This document shows positions 11,801 to 23,800 of a stretch of DNA of 64,000 nucleotides, piece after piece. The position numbers and the translations under genes were made by a program. Below the pieces are notes generated by a model. That model was given only the letters and a program-made list of their open reading frames with translations, had not been told where the DNA came from and did no database searches. Where the stretch lies: assembly GCA_944472155.2 (NCBI GenBank), contig OX235272.1, positions 16,538,354 through 16,602,353 on the forward strand, read 5' to 3'. The DNA comes from Trichobilharzia szidati (lineage: Eukaryota > Platyhelminthes > Trematoda > Strigeidida > Schistosomatidae). The stretch's first letter is position 1; every line of letters starts with the position of its first letter.

Positions 11801-14800
11801 TACGAAAATTGCAAAAAAATTCGATAACAAAATGTTGGTGACAGAGAAACTTGAAATTAAACCCACGGTAGTAGGAGAGGGTGGAGAAGTTTCTTCTGTG
11901 TGCATAAATCAGGCTTTTCTATCGAAATCGCTAAGGCTTCGGCAATACAAAGTATACGGAAGCTTGTTGATTTTGGAAGGCTTCTTTTGACTTTATAGAT
12001 GACTTTGAACAACTTCTCCTTGCAAATCGAATGACCAGTGTTGAGTATATGCTCAATAATGGCGCTGCTTATTGCTCCGTTGTTACCTTTCCGCAGCCAG
12101 GTGGGATAGTGTTCCTGAACTCTTTTGGATAAAACTCACATCGAACGACCTGTATACCTCGCTCCTCAAGAGCAGTTGAATTGGTAGATACACATGGAAG
12201 TGGTCAAATGCGATAGTTTATCTTTAGAGTAGTTGAAGAACAATGGCCGGGAGGAAAATGTCAGTCGTAGTGTGGCAGCGAAGAATGTCCTTCTGAGGGC
12301 AGTAGATATCCTCTTCTTCAAGGTGTCAGCCAGAAGGTCACCCCTGAAGGGTACATCCATGTAGGCCATCTTCTTCTGCACTGTAATGGGTTGTTCTTTG
12401 TAAGTCTTAAGCTTAATATGCTTGTCTATAAAACGAGGTGGGTAGCCATTCTTGAGCAGTGTCTTCCTTAAGAGGGTGATCTCTTCCTCTATCGACTCAG
12501 GACTACAGATTTTTCGGATTCTAGTCGCCAGAGACATCAAGTTTCGCTTGCGACTAATTGGTGTCCAACTGCAGAAGTTTGTCAAGTGACCGTTCCACGT
12601 AGGTTTTCTGTGTACTGATCTGTTCAAGGTACCATAGGTCTTCTTACTTAAACGAACGTCCAGAAAGGAGATGGTCTCTTTGGTTTCTACTTCGATTTTA
12701 AATTTGATGGCGGGGTGGCAACTATTGAAGACATGAAGGACAATATTTTGATCACATTTGTTATCGCAGATGACGAAAGTATCATCAACATCCCTTTTGT
12801 ATAAGAAGAATTTGTCGATGGTTGCTTTCAGCGGACCGTTTTCCAAACTTGCGGAGCGAGGTATACAGGTCGTTCGATGCGAGTTTTATCCAAAAGAGTT
12901 CAGGAACACTATCCCACCTGGCTGCGGAAAGGTAACAACGGAGCAATAAGCAGCGCCATTATTGAGCATATACTCAACACTGGTCATTCGATTTGCAAGG
13001 AGAAGTTGTTCAAAGTCATCTATAAAGTCAAAAGAAGCCTTCCAAAATCAACAAGCTTCCGTATACTTTGTATTGCCGAAGCCTTAGCGATTTCGATAGA
13101 AAAGCCTGATTTATGCACACAGAAGAAACTTCTCCACCCTCTCCTACTACCGTGGGTTTAATTTCAAGTTTCTCTGTCACCAACATTTTGTTATCGAATT
13201 TTTTTGCAATTTTCGTATAATAATTTTTAGTAACTAACCCATTCAATCTCTTCACCTATTATCTAGTTTATTTTCATAATTGTCTCCATACTCCTACACC
13301 AACATCTAATCTTTCTAAACATGTCTATATTACGTAAACCTACTGACATCTTACCAATCTTCACCCCACTTAGTTACAACTTTGACTATTAATCACACAT
13401 TTTTAATCTCTTAAATATTTAGATGATGTAATCAACAACCCACACTAACTGTTATTTTGATTTTGACGAACCTAATGTACACACACACACACACCCAAAA
13501 TTAATTGTATATATTTGCGACTGTACAGATAAGTGATTGAATTCACCGAGAAGCGACAATTCGCTGCACAAATTTCTTGCTATTTCAATGTCTTAAAGAA
13601 TATCTTTGTTGAAATATAAGTGAATATATCCAGGATGAATTTTGTGCATATTTATATAAATCCACAGTTGTCTAATTACATTTTTTCAAGTGTAATAAGT
13701 TAACATTTCCTTATATTTTAGGAGATTCTAATTGTAAGTGATACTGCTATGAACATGTTGATCATAATAATATGAAAAAGTGAAATATGAGAGAATTATA
13801 AATATTTGCATAGTGAGGATTCGATACTTCAGGGGATCTCACGTGGTGTCTGAACATGCTTCCGAATAATTCATATTCAGCAAAGTTATTGTCGATAACA
13901 ACCGATAAACTGCTGGTGAATGTATGAGTAAACAAGTATCACCATGCAATTACAATTATACAGTTGATAAAATGAAAACACCAAGGATAAACTTTTGTAC
14001 ACATTTCTCGACAGATACATGAATAATTTTATCATGTTGAAAATAAATCAATATGTGCTCTCATCTCAATGAATGTAGTATCAATGTCTGCTCTCTCAAA
14101 ATATGTTGACTAAATATATGTTACAATATTACGGAGAGTCAAGATACACTGACGAGAAAATATTTCAACCGACGTGACATAAACAAATTGATGGATGGTG
14201 ACATGAATAAATGGAAACAATAAATAAAATTGACTAGTCAGATGCAACAGAAATAGGCATCAGAGTGAGGAATTTTAAATATCTTGAATATGAGGATACA
14301 GATAAGGTGTGAAATAACATTCAGCACATGCTGGGTAAATTCAAAGTGTGCCATTCTAATCAGTTCGGGTAGGCGTAACTCTGTGTGCCCATAACGGAAC
14401 ACCTGATCTCTCAGTAGATTGTAATGCAGGCGGCGATTTGTGGAAGTCAGTTCGGTGGAGACCAGAATTCAAATGAAGCAACCACAGATTGTGAGCAGAA
14501 ACCAGTGTTGCACTGCACAGTCAGCATACTGCCACACATGGTTGTATTCACTACTAGCTCGTCGTGTCCTTCTCAAACACAGACGTCACCTCCTGCAGTC
14601 GGGAACGAAAGATTCTGTCTTCTGTTGTCTTCAATCTCTCGTCCATTTTGTCAGTGGACAATCACGCCAATCACAAATAGATGCAATCATCACATAGACT
14701 TTTACGATGATACTGATTTCCCAGCAGAGTGTTTCAACTCATCATTCGTAAACGAAATCCCATACATGTACAGAAGTGATCTGGATAGGCACAAGAAATC

Positions 14801-17800
14801 ATGAAAACGTTGTGCAATGACACAAACTAGTATTGTGAAGAGGTGACATTCGCTGTGTGGTTATGTTCTCACAGAGTAGGTATGAACAAGCTAGCGATAA
14901 TTTATTTGGCCAAGGCATTTACATAAATACACAGTTGTGTTATTAAATTGTTGTTCAACTGTATTGAGTTAAAATTTCCTTATATTTTAGGGAATGTTAA
15001 TTGTAAGTAATATTATGTTTGTGATACTTATGTACTGTTTTATTAAGTAATTCGATATTAGTTTGTTCATTTGATATATCACACAGTGAAACAGTTTTAT
15101 TTACTGGATGAATTTTCGAAGAAAATTTATTGTTCATAATCTTTCCATCAATTGTAATCACACGACTTTGAAACTTCAGTTTTATAGTTTCCTTTGTTCT
15201 CTCCTATTTGTCGTCATAGGGGTAGTAGAATTTCCCAGATATCGGGGACAGGTGATGAATCATTCCTATTACATGTATTTGTAGTTGATTCGATAAACAA
15301 AGCTTCTGTTATCAATCTCTCCCTATACCCTGTGACATTAGATTTTAAAACTGTCTGTCGTCCTATCCCATCCTATTGTATGGTTGTGTGTAACTGCATG
15401 TAGTGCTATAGCTGAACTATTCTCTAGATTTCTTATCTTATTCGGGTCAACCAATCTAGATTTTGCTAGGTTTTTATGTTCAGCTAGTCTGACTGCCCCT
15501 GTTCTACTAGTTTGACCTATGTATTTGACCAAAGTCAACGGCGATCGATAAATCAAAGTGGGTTATCAATCTCTCAACACATATATTAAGTCCTTCGGAA
15601 ATAAGTGTATTAGAAAAGGGACTAAATTTCAATGTATCAGTAGACAAGCTGGAACCTGAGGATGTCATCCCTAAAATAGAAATAGCACTAAGGGGGATAG
15701 ACGAAACCACGGCTGATGAAATACGAGCACAGTGTGCACTGACATTAAAACGACAAAAATGTGGAAAACCCGACCTGACAAAACAAGAGATAGAAGCCCT
15801 GAAACACCTTAAGAATAACAAGGATATAGTTATCACAAAGTCAGACAAAGGAAATGCAACAGTAGTATTAGACAAATCAGACTATTTGGACAAGGTAATT
15901 ACTCAAATACAAACAGGACCATATGTGGAAATTAATAAACCAATAGATACAGTTATGAATAAAGTTAAGAAATCCACAGCGGACCTTATACGCCGAATGA
16001 AACCGTTTCTAGGTGAGTCTAAGTGGTTTAATTTAATGCCCAAAACTAATAACCCCAGTAGGATGTGTGGTGTTGTTAAAGTTCATAAGTCAGGATACCC
16101 TATTAGGCCAATAGTTGATTTTAGAAATTCACCTACTTATGAATTATCTAAATATTTAGCCATGGTATTAAATCCCCTTTAAAGACACTCAAAATCTATA
16201 CTAACAAATTCTTATGAACTAAAACATAGACTAGATAATTTAAAATTAGATAATGAAGAGAAAATGGTTAGTTTTGACATTGTCAGTTTATACACACGTA
16301 TACCAATAAATATGGCTATGGAGGCAGTCAGAAACGAACTCATTTCTGACCAAGAACTCGAACTTAGGACAAAAGTGCCACTTGAGGACATAATGCTGGG
16401 AGTACAGCTATGCCTGACTTCCACAGTATTTAAATTTCAATGGAAAATATAAAAACGAACTGAAGGAGTTGCCATGGGATCACCAATATCCCCAGTTGTA
16501 GCAGATATATTCATGGATAAGTGGGAAAACATAGCGATTGAAACGTTCACCTCCACCCCAAAAGTATGGTGGAGATATGTAGATGACACATTCACTATGC
16601 TTAAAACACAAGATATAGATAGGTTTTTTGAACACATCAACTCGAAGGTTGAAGCAATTCAATTCACTTATGAATTGGAAAATCAGGAAGGGGAACTCCC
16701 AATGTTAGATTGCAACGTAAAGAGGAAAGAAAATGGGGAGTTAAACACTAGTATTTACACGAAACCCACACACTCAAACAGATATTTAGACTTCCGATCG
16801 TCCCATCCTATGTCAGTAAAAATAGGATTGGTGAAATGTTTAAATGACAGAGCACAAAAACTAAGTAGTACCAAAGAAAATCTAAAACGGGAACTGATAC
16901 ACATGAAAGAAGCTTTGAAACTTAATAATTACCCGGATAAATTAGTCAAGAAATATGTAAGGAAATGTAAAAATAAAATAAATAATAATAGTAGCAATAG
17001 TGATAATAACAATAATAAGGATAATAATAATAGTGATAATAATAATAATATTAATGACGACACCAATAATAAGGAATCTAAATCATCAGTAGTAATTCCA
17101 TACAAGGAAGGAACCTCGGAAGCCTTACGCAGAATTCTTAACAAGGCAGGAATAAAAATGGCATTCAAACCCACAAACTCAATTAGAAGCAAGCTTTGTC
17201 GGTTAAAGCATCAATCCTGTAGAGCCTTTAAAACAAAACAATTTAGTTTATCTCATACCCTGCAATGATTGTCAGGTCAAATACATAGGTCAAACTAGTA
17301 GAACAGGGGCAGTCAGTCAGACTAGCTGAACATAAAAACCTAGCAAAATCTAGATTGGTTGACCTGAATAAGATAAGAAATCTAGAGAATAGTTCAGCTA
17401 TAGCACTACATGCAGTTACACACAACCATACAATAGGATGGGATAGGATGACAGACAGTTTTAAAATCTAATGTCACAGGGTATAGGGAGAGATTGATAA
17501 CAGAAGCTTTGTTTATCGAATCAACTACAAATACATGTAATAGGAATGATTCATCACCTGTCCCCGATATCTGGAAAATTCTACTACCCAAAACGACAAA
17601 TAGGAGAGAACAAAGGAAACTATAAAACTGAAGTTTCAAAGTCGTGTGATTACAATTGATGGAAAGATTATGAACAATAAATTTTCTTCGAAAATTCATC
17701 CAGTAAATAAAACTGTTTCACTGTGTGATATATCAAATAAAAAACTAATATGTAAGAAAAACTGTCGTAAATATTTTGTTCATTATAATATGACATAGTG

Positions 17801-20800
17801 AAATATGAGAGAATTATAAATATTTGCATAGTGAGGATTCGATACTTCAGGGAATCTCACGTGGTGTCTGAACATGGTTCCGAATAATTCATATTCAGCA
17901 AAGTTATTGTCGATAACAACCGATAAACTGCTGGTGAAAGTATGAGTAAACAAGTATCACCATGCAATTACAAATATACAGTTGATAAAATGAAAACACC
18001 AAGGATGAACTTTTGTGCACATTTCTCGACATATACATCAATAATTTTATCATGTTGAAAATAAGTCAATATGTGCTTTCATCTCAATGAATGTAGTATC
18101 AATGTCTGCTCTCTCAAAATATGTTGACTGAATATATGTTACAATATTACGGAGAGTCAAGATACACTGACGAGAAAATGTTTCAACCGACGTGACATAA
18201 ACAAATTGATGAATGCTGACATGAATAAATGGAAACAATAAATAAAATTGACTAGTCAGATGCAACAGAAATAGGCATCAGAGTGAGGAATTTTAAATAT
18301 CTTGAATATGAGGATACAGATAAGGTGTGAAATAACATTCAGCACATGCTGAGTAAATTCAAACTGAGCCATTCTAATCAGTTCGGGTAGGCGTAACTCT
18401 GTGTGCCCATAACGGAACACCTGATCTCTCAGTAGATTGTAATGCAGGCGGCGATTTGTGGAAGTCAGTTCGGTGGAGACCAGAATTCAAATGAAGCAAC
18501 CACAGATTGTGAGCAGAAACCAGTGTTGCACTGCACAGTCAGCATACTGCCACACATGGTTGTATTCACTACTAGCTGGTCGTGTCCTTCTCAAACACAG
18601 ACGTCACCTCCTGCAGTCGGGAACGAAAGATTCTGTCTTCTGTCGTCTTCAATCTCTCGTCCATTTTGTCAGTGGACAATCACGCCAATCACAAATAGAT
18701 GCAATCATCACAAAGACTTTGAGGATGATACTGATTTCTCAGCAGAGTGTTTCAACTCATCATTCGTAAACGAAATCCCATACATGTACAGAAGTGATCT
18801 GGATAGGCACAAGAAATCACGAAAACGTTGTGCAATGACACAAACTAGTATTGTGAAGAGGTGATATTCGCTGTGTGGTTATGTCCTCACAGAGTAGGTA
18901 TGAACGGGCTAGTGATTCTTTATTTGGCCAAGGTATTTACATAAATACACAGTTGTGTTATTAAACTTTTGTTCAAGTGTATTGAGTAAAAATTTCGCTA
19001 TATTCTAGGGGATAAAGCTGGTAAGTAATTATTTTGTAATCATTTTGTATAATAGAGAAGTTTCTGAGCTCAGTCGATTATTTTTATATGCTTGGGTTCT
19101 CTGAGCTGGATAGTTAATTTGCGAAGCTTTCATCACCCTACTAGTTGACATCTTCAGCGCATACTTCAATTTGAATTGAGCTTTTTGATTTCTCCAGGTG
19201 TTTATTAATCATCTCTCCTGGCGACCTTGGACGTGATTGGCTGTTTTTGTGTGTCTTCACACCTTCTAGGTTACTTGTATTGTCACTCATTGTTTCTTTG
19301 ACTTAAACTTTGACCCTTTGTGTGTGAGGTTTCTTTCTTATTGGTTGATAAATTTTCTCTTTTTCGATGTGTCTATTGATTGATGATTCACTGGAATGCC
19401 AAGCTTCTAAAACTTCTCTAGCATTCTTGTTGTTTCCCCAGTCTAATATTTGAACGTTGTCCCAGTCGAATTGATGTCCGTGGTTGCCTATATGTAGTGA
19501 TATCAGGGAGTGGATATCATGTCTTTTGACAGCTGGCTTATGTTCGTGGATACGAAGACGTAGGGACGTCCACTTTGGCCAATGTAGTGTTTTTCGCAGC
19601 TGATACAATCTATTTTGCAGATGATGTTGGTTTTATCTTCCTTCGCTGTTGAGTCTTTTGGTTGACATAGAATTGAGTGAAGTGACTTTGTTGGTTTGTG
19701 TACAACGTCAATTCCTAAAGGTTTGAAGAGTCTTGTAGTGATTTCTGAGATGTACTTTATATATGGTAGGGCGATTTTCTTTGTGTTTTCCTTGGAGCTT
19801 TTGGTTTGATATGTTGGCTTGGGGGTATATGTCTTTTGATGAAATTCCGTGGGTATCCATTCTTTTGGAAGACGTCCATGAGATATTTTTCTTCAATTTT
19901 CCTTGAGGTGGGAGTGCTGCAATGAGTCCTGGCTCTCTTGAATGGTGTTTGTATGCAATTCCTCTTGTGTGATATTGGATTGTTGCTGTTGTAATTCAGG
20001 ATTTGGTCTGTGTGAGTTGATTTTCTATAGACTTGAGTTTCTAATTCTCTTGTGGTTGTTCGCTTGACTAAGACGTCCAAAAATGGGATTTGGTTTTCTG
20101 ATTCCTCTTCTCTTGTGAATTTGATGTCGTTGAAGACGTTGTTTATCAGGTTGTGAGCTTTATCTAACTCGTTTCTTTTGATAATTACAAATGTGTCGTC
20201 TACGTAACGTATCCAAATCTTGGGTTTGATCTTTGGTAGAATTATGTTCTCGAGCCTTCGCATCACTGCTTCTGCAATCAAACCTGACATTGGTGATCCC
20301 ATGGGTGTTCCTTTGACTTGCTCATATATTTGGCCGTTGAATTGGAAGTACGTTGTTAGACATAGGTTTATGCATTCCATCCAACTTGTGTGTTGCATTT
20401 TTGATTTTTGTGGAAGGTGTTCGTCGTTGTTAGGTAATTGCTCCATGGTTTCTTTCGCTAGTTTTTGTCCGATTGAAGTATACAATGCTGTGACGTCGAA
20501 GGATATCATTATCTCTTGTTCATCTATTTGGATGCCTCTGATTTTCTCTAGGAATTGGATAGCAGAGTTGATGGAGTGATCACAGGATTCCGTTAGGTGT
20601 TTTAGTTTTCTGTATAATTCTTTGGATAAATTGTATGTTGAAGTTCCTGGTAGTGATACAATTGGTCGTAACGGGGTATTTGGCTAGTGTATTTTGGGTC
20701 TGCCGTAGAATCGGAGTAGGGCTGGTCCACTGGATTTCATTCGCCATTGATCTTGTTTTGTGATTTGTCCAGTTTTGGTAAACTTGTTTAGAGTCCTTTG

Positions 20801-23800
20801 GATGCGGTTGTCCAGTGTTTGTATGGGATTTGTTGATACACATCCTCGTCTTTGAGTAGTTCTTCAGCTTTCTTCGTGTATTCTTCTCTGTCCATGACTA
20901 CTGTTGTTCTTCCTTTGTCGGCTGGTAGAATGACGATAGCCTTCCTATTTTTCATCTTTTTGAGGACATTTAGTTCTTGAGAGTTGAGTTGTATGTGTTG
21001 TTTTTTTCTGTTTGACCACTGGTACAACTGTTTGACGTATCTCTTCCTGTGTTTCCTCCTTTAAGTTTGATGATTTGAGTAATGATTCAAGGGCAGCGAA
21101 GAAATCAGTTTTCGAGGCATCTCCGGTGTTGTAGTTTAATCCTTTTTGTAGTAGTTGTTGTTCCATTTTTGATAGTGGTTGTTTTGATAGGTTGACTACG
21201 CAGTCTATAAGTGTATTGTCTGGTTGTTGTTTTTTAATCTTGGCTAGCTTGGTTTTGAGGACTCTTCGTTTTTGTTAGCATTGTGTTTTCTACTTGACAA
21301 TGTAACTGCGGTGATCAGCGTTGACAGATGTTCCTGGTTGACGGTTTTCTCAAGTTTTTCTTTTTGGACATCTATCATTTGTTGATATTTCTTGATCCGA
21401 TAATGTGCGTCTGTAATCATTAATATGACCATTCGGCTTCCACATTGTTCGGCCAATTTCCATCCCATTGGGCAGTCGACTGGTGGTTTGTATCTTACAC
21501 TGGTCGGTAGGATTTGATGACGAAGGCATTCATAGAGAAACAATAATTGTTCTCTGGTGGATCCTTGCATTTTGGCGAATTCTTCCCACTTTCGAACAGA
21601 GAGAGGCCGAAAAGCGACAATTCGCTGCACAGATTTCTTGCTATTTCAATGTGTTAATTGGAGGTTTTCTTCAATTAAAAATGAAAATATCCAGGATGAA
21701 CCTTTGTGCATATTTATATAAATCCACAGTTGCCTTACTAAATCTTGTTCAAGTGTATTAAGTTAACATTTCCTCATATTTTAGGAGATTCTAATTGTAA
21801 GTGATACTGTTATAAACATGTTCATCATAATAATAAGACATAGTGAAATATGAGAGAATTATAAATATTTGCATAGTGAGGATTCGATACTTCAGGGAAT
21901 CTCACGTGGTGTCTGAACATGGTTGCGAATAATTCATATTCAGCAAAGTTATTGTCGATAACAACCGACAGACTGCTGGTGAAAGTATGAGTAAACAAGT
22001 ATCACCATGCAATTACAAATATACAGTTGATAAAATGAAAACACCAAGGATGAACTTTTGTGCACATTTCTCGACATATACATAAATAATTTTATCATGT
22101 TGAAAATAAGTCAACATGTGCTCTCATCTCAATGAATGTAGTATCAATGTCTGCACTCTCAAAATGTGTTGACTAAATATATGTTACAATATTACGGAGA
22201 GTCAAGATACACTGACGAGAAAATGTTTCAACCGACGTGACATAAACAAATTGATGAATGCTGACATGAATAAATGGAAACAATAAATAAAATTGACTAG
22301 TCAGATGCAACAGAAATAGGCATCAGAGTGAGGAATTTTAAATATCTTGAGTATGAGGATACAGATAAGGTGTGAAATAACATTCAGCACATGCTGAGTA
22401 AATTCAAACTGAGCCATTCTAATCAGTTCGGGTAGGCGTAACTCTGTGTGCCCACAACAGAACACCTGATCTCTGAGTAGATTGTAATGCAGGCGATTTG
22501 TGGAAGTCATTTCGGTGGAGATCAGAATTCAAATGAAGCAACCACAGATTGTGAGCAGAAACCAGTGTTGCACTGCACAGTCAGCATACTCTTAGTCATG
22601 GATGTATTATTTTGCTTGGTTTTCCTTTTCTCTACTTTTGCATAATTAATGTCATATCTTTTTTCTTATCTGGTTTCTCATGCTTTTGTTTTTGTCTACT
22701 AGCCAACTCTCAATCTGATGGGGAGGGTTTTGGTGAGTCTCACTGCGTAATATTTGTTTTCATCATGATGTTATGTTCTGTCGCCTCATTTAGTTTAATG
22801 TTGAATAGCGAATTCTGAAGGTTGGCGTTTTATAACGGATTACTTACATGGCGTATTTTGAAATTTGGGATGTCTGAATTGTGACAACTCACACAACGTG
22901 CACAGGTATACGAGTGGTTTTCATAAAGGATTTTCCATTCGGTCGGAATAATGCACAACATGAAATACCTATTTCAGTTATCTTCTTACACCACCGATAG
23001 TTACCATCTACACAGAAGTGCAGACAGAGTCTGAATGACTGTCACTGCTTTCACATATTCCCGAAACCAACGTCAACGCGTCTCCCTCCACGTGCTCATA
23101 TTCATCGGAATACCGTTATCATAGGTGTCGAATACTCTCTGCTGATCAATCCGTATTTCCACATTTGTTTATTTCGTCACCTCCCAGTTGAGTGAGTGCA
23201 AGGGAAGCTTCTCCATATATGCCGCCTAATGACTATCCAACTGCGTCCATCCCCTCATCAAGTGTAGCTACAAATATCGTAACAACTCCACAAAGATTTC
23301 GTCACATTCTGAGTCTACTCAAACTGCGCTTATGTGTGTTGTAGTAGAGAAGCATTACTCGCTGTGCTTAAAACGGAACAACTGATGGCTCGGTAGATTT
23401 TAATTCAGGCCAGTTGTGGGAGCCGATACAGTGGAGACCGGAATTCAACTACACCAACCACATGGTGTCAGCAGAAACTTTTGTTATATTGTTCAGTCTG
23501 CATACCATCAGGCATTGTTGTAATCACTGTTGAATTGTCCCCTGCTTCTCAAACCTATTTATTACGCCTTTATTACTTTCCAACCTGTCTGCTTTGTTTT
23601 CTACTGGCAGGCATCGTGCAGAATGTCGGGAGCAATCGTGAGTCTATAAATTTGATATCTGTCGACATCATGCTGCTGTGTTTTTTCGGGTTATGTAGTG
23701 CAATATTTTTAATTCTGCATGTACAAATTTTATAACGAATTGTTTGACAACGTACTTTCATGTTTTTGAAGTCAGTGGTTTGACAACTGACTGGACGTCA

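Larger units (their letters stand above)
236..17830 (+). repeat. Segmental duplication block A (micro-exon gene A and 5' flank)
   Basis: This block is repeated in the same orientation at 45391-64000 with small substitutions and a few indels. Shared landmarks are the SINE, the decayed Penelope element, the TATA box, the signal exon, micro-exons 2-6 and Penelope copies PLE-4, PLE-1 and PLE-2. The main differences are a solo LTR and a Penelope fragment present only in block B. The duplication therefore followed most of the insertions. The block may extend past the window end on the B side. I see this by direct comparison of the two stretches; percent identity was not computed. Confidence 0.95.

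Noticed and set aside
16929..17192. Leu/Ser-rich minus-strand frame opposite PLE-2
   Set aside because: It is the antisense of the Asn/Asp-rich linker of the PLE-2 protein.
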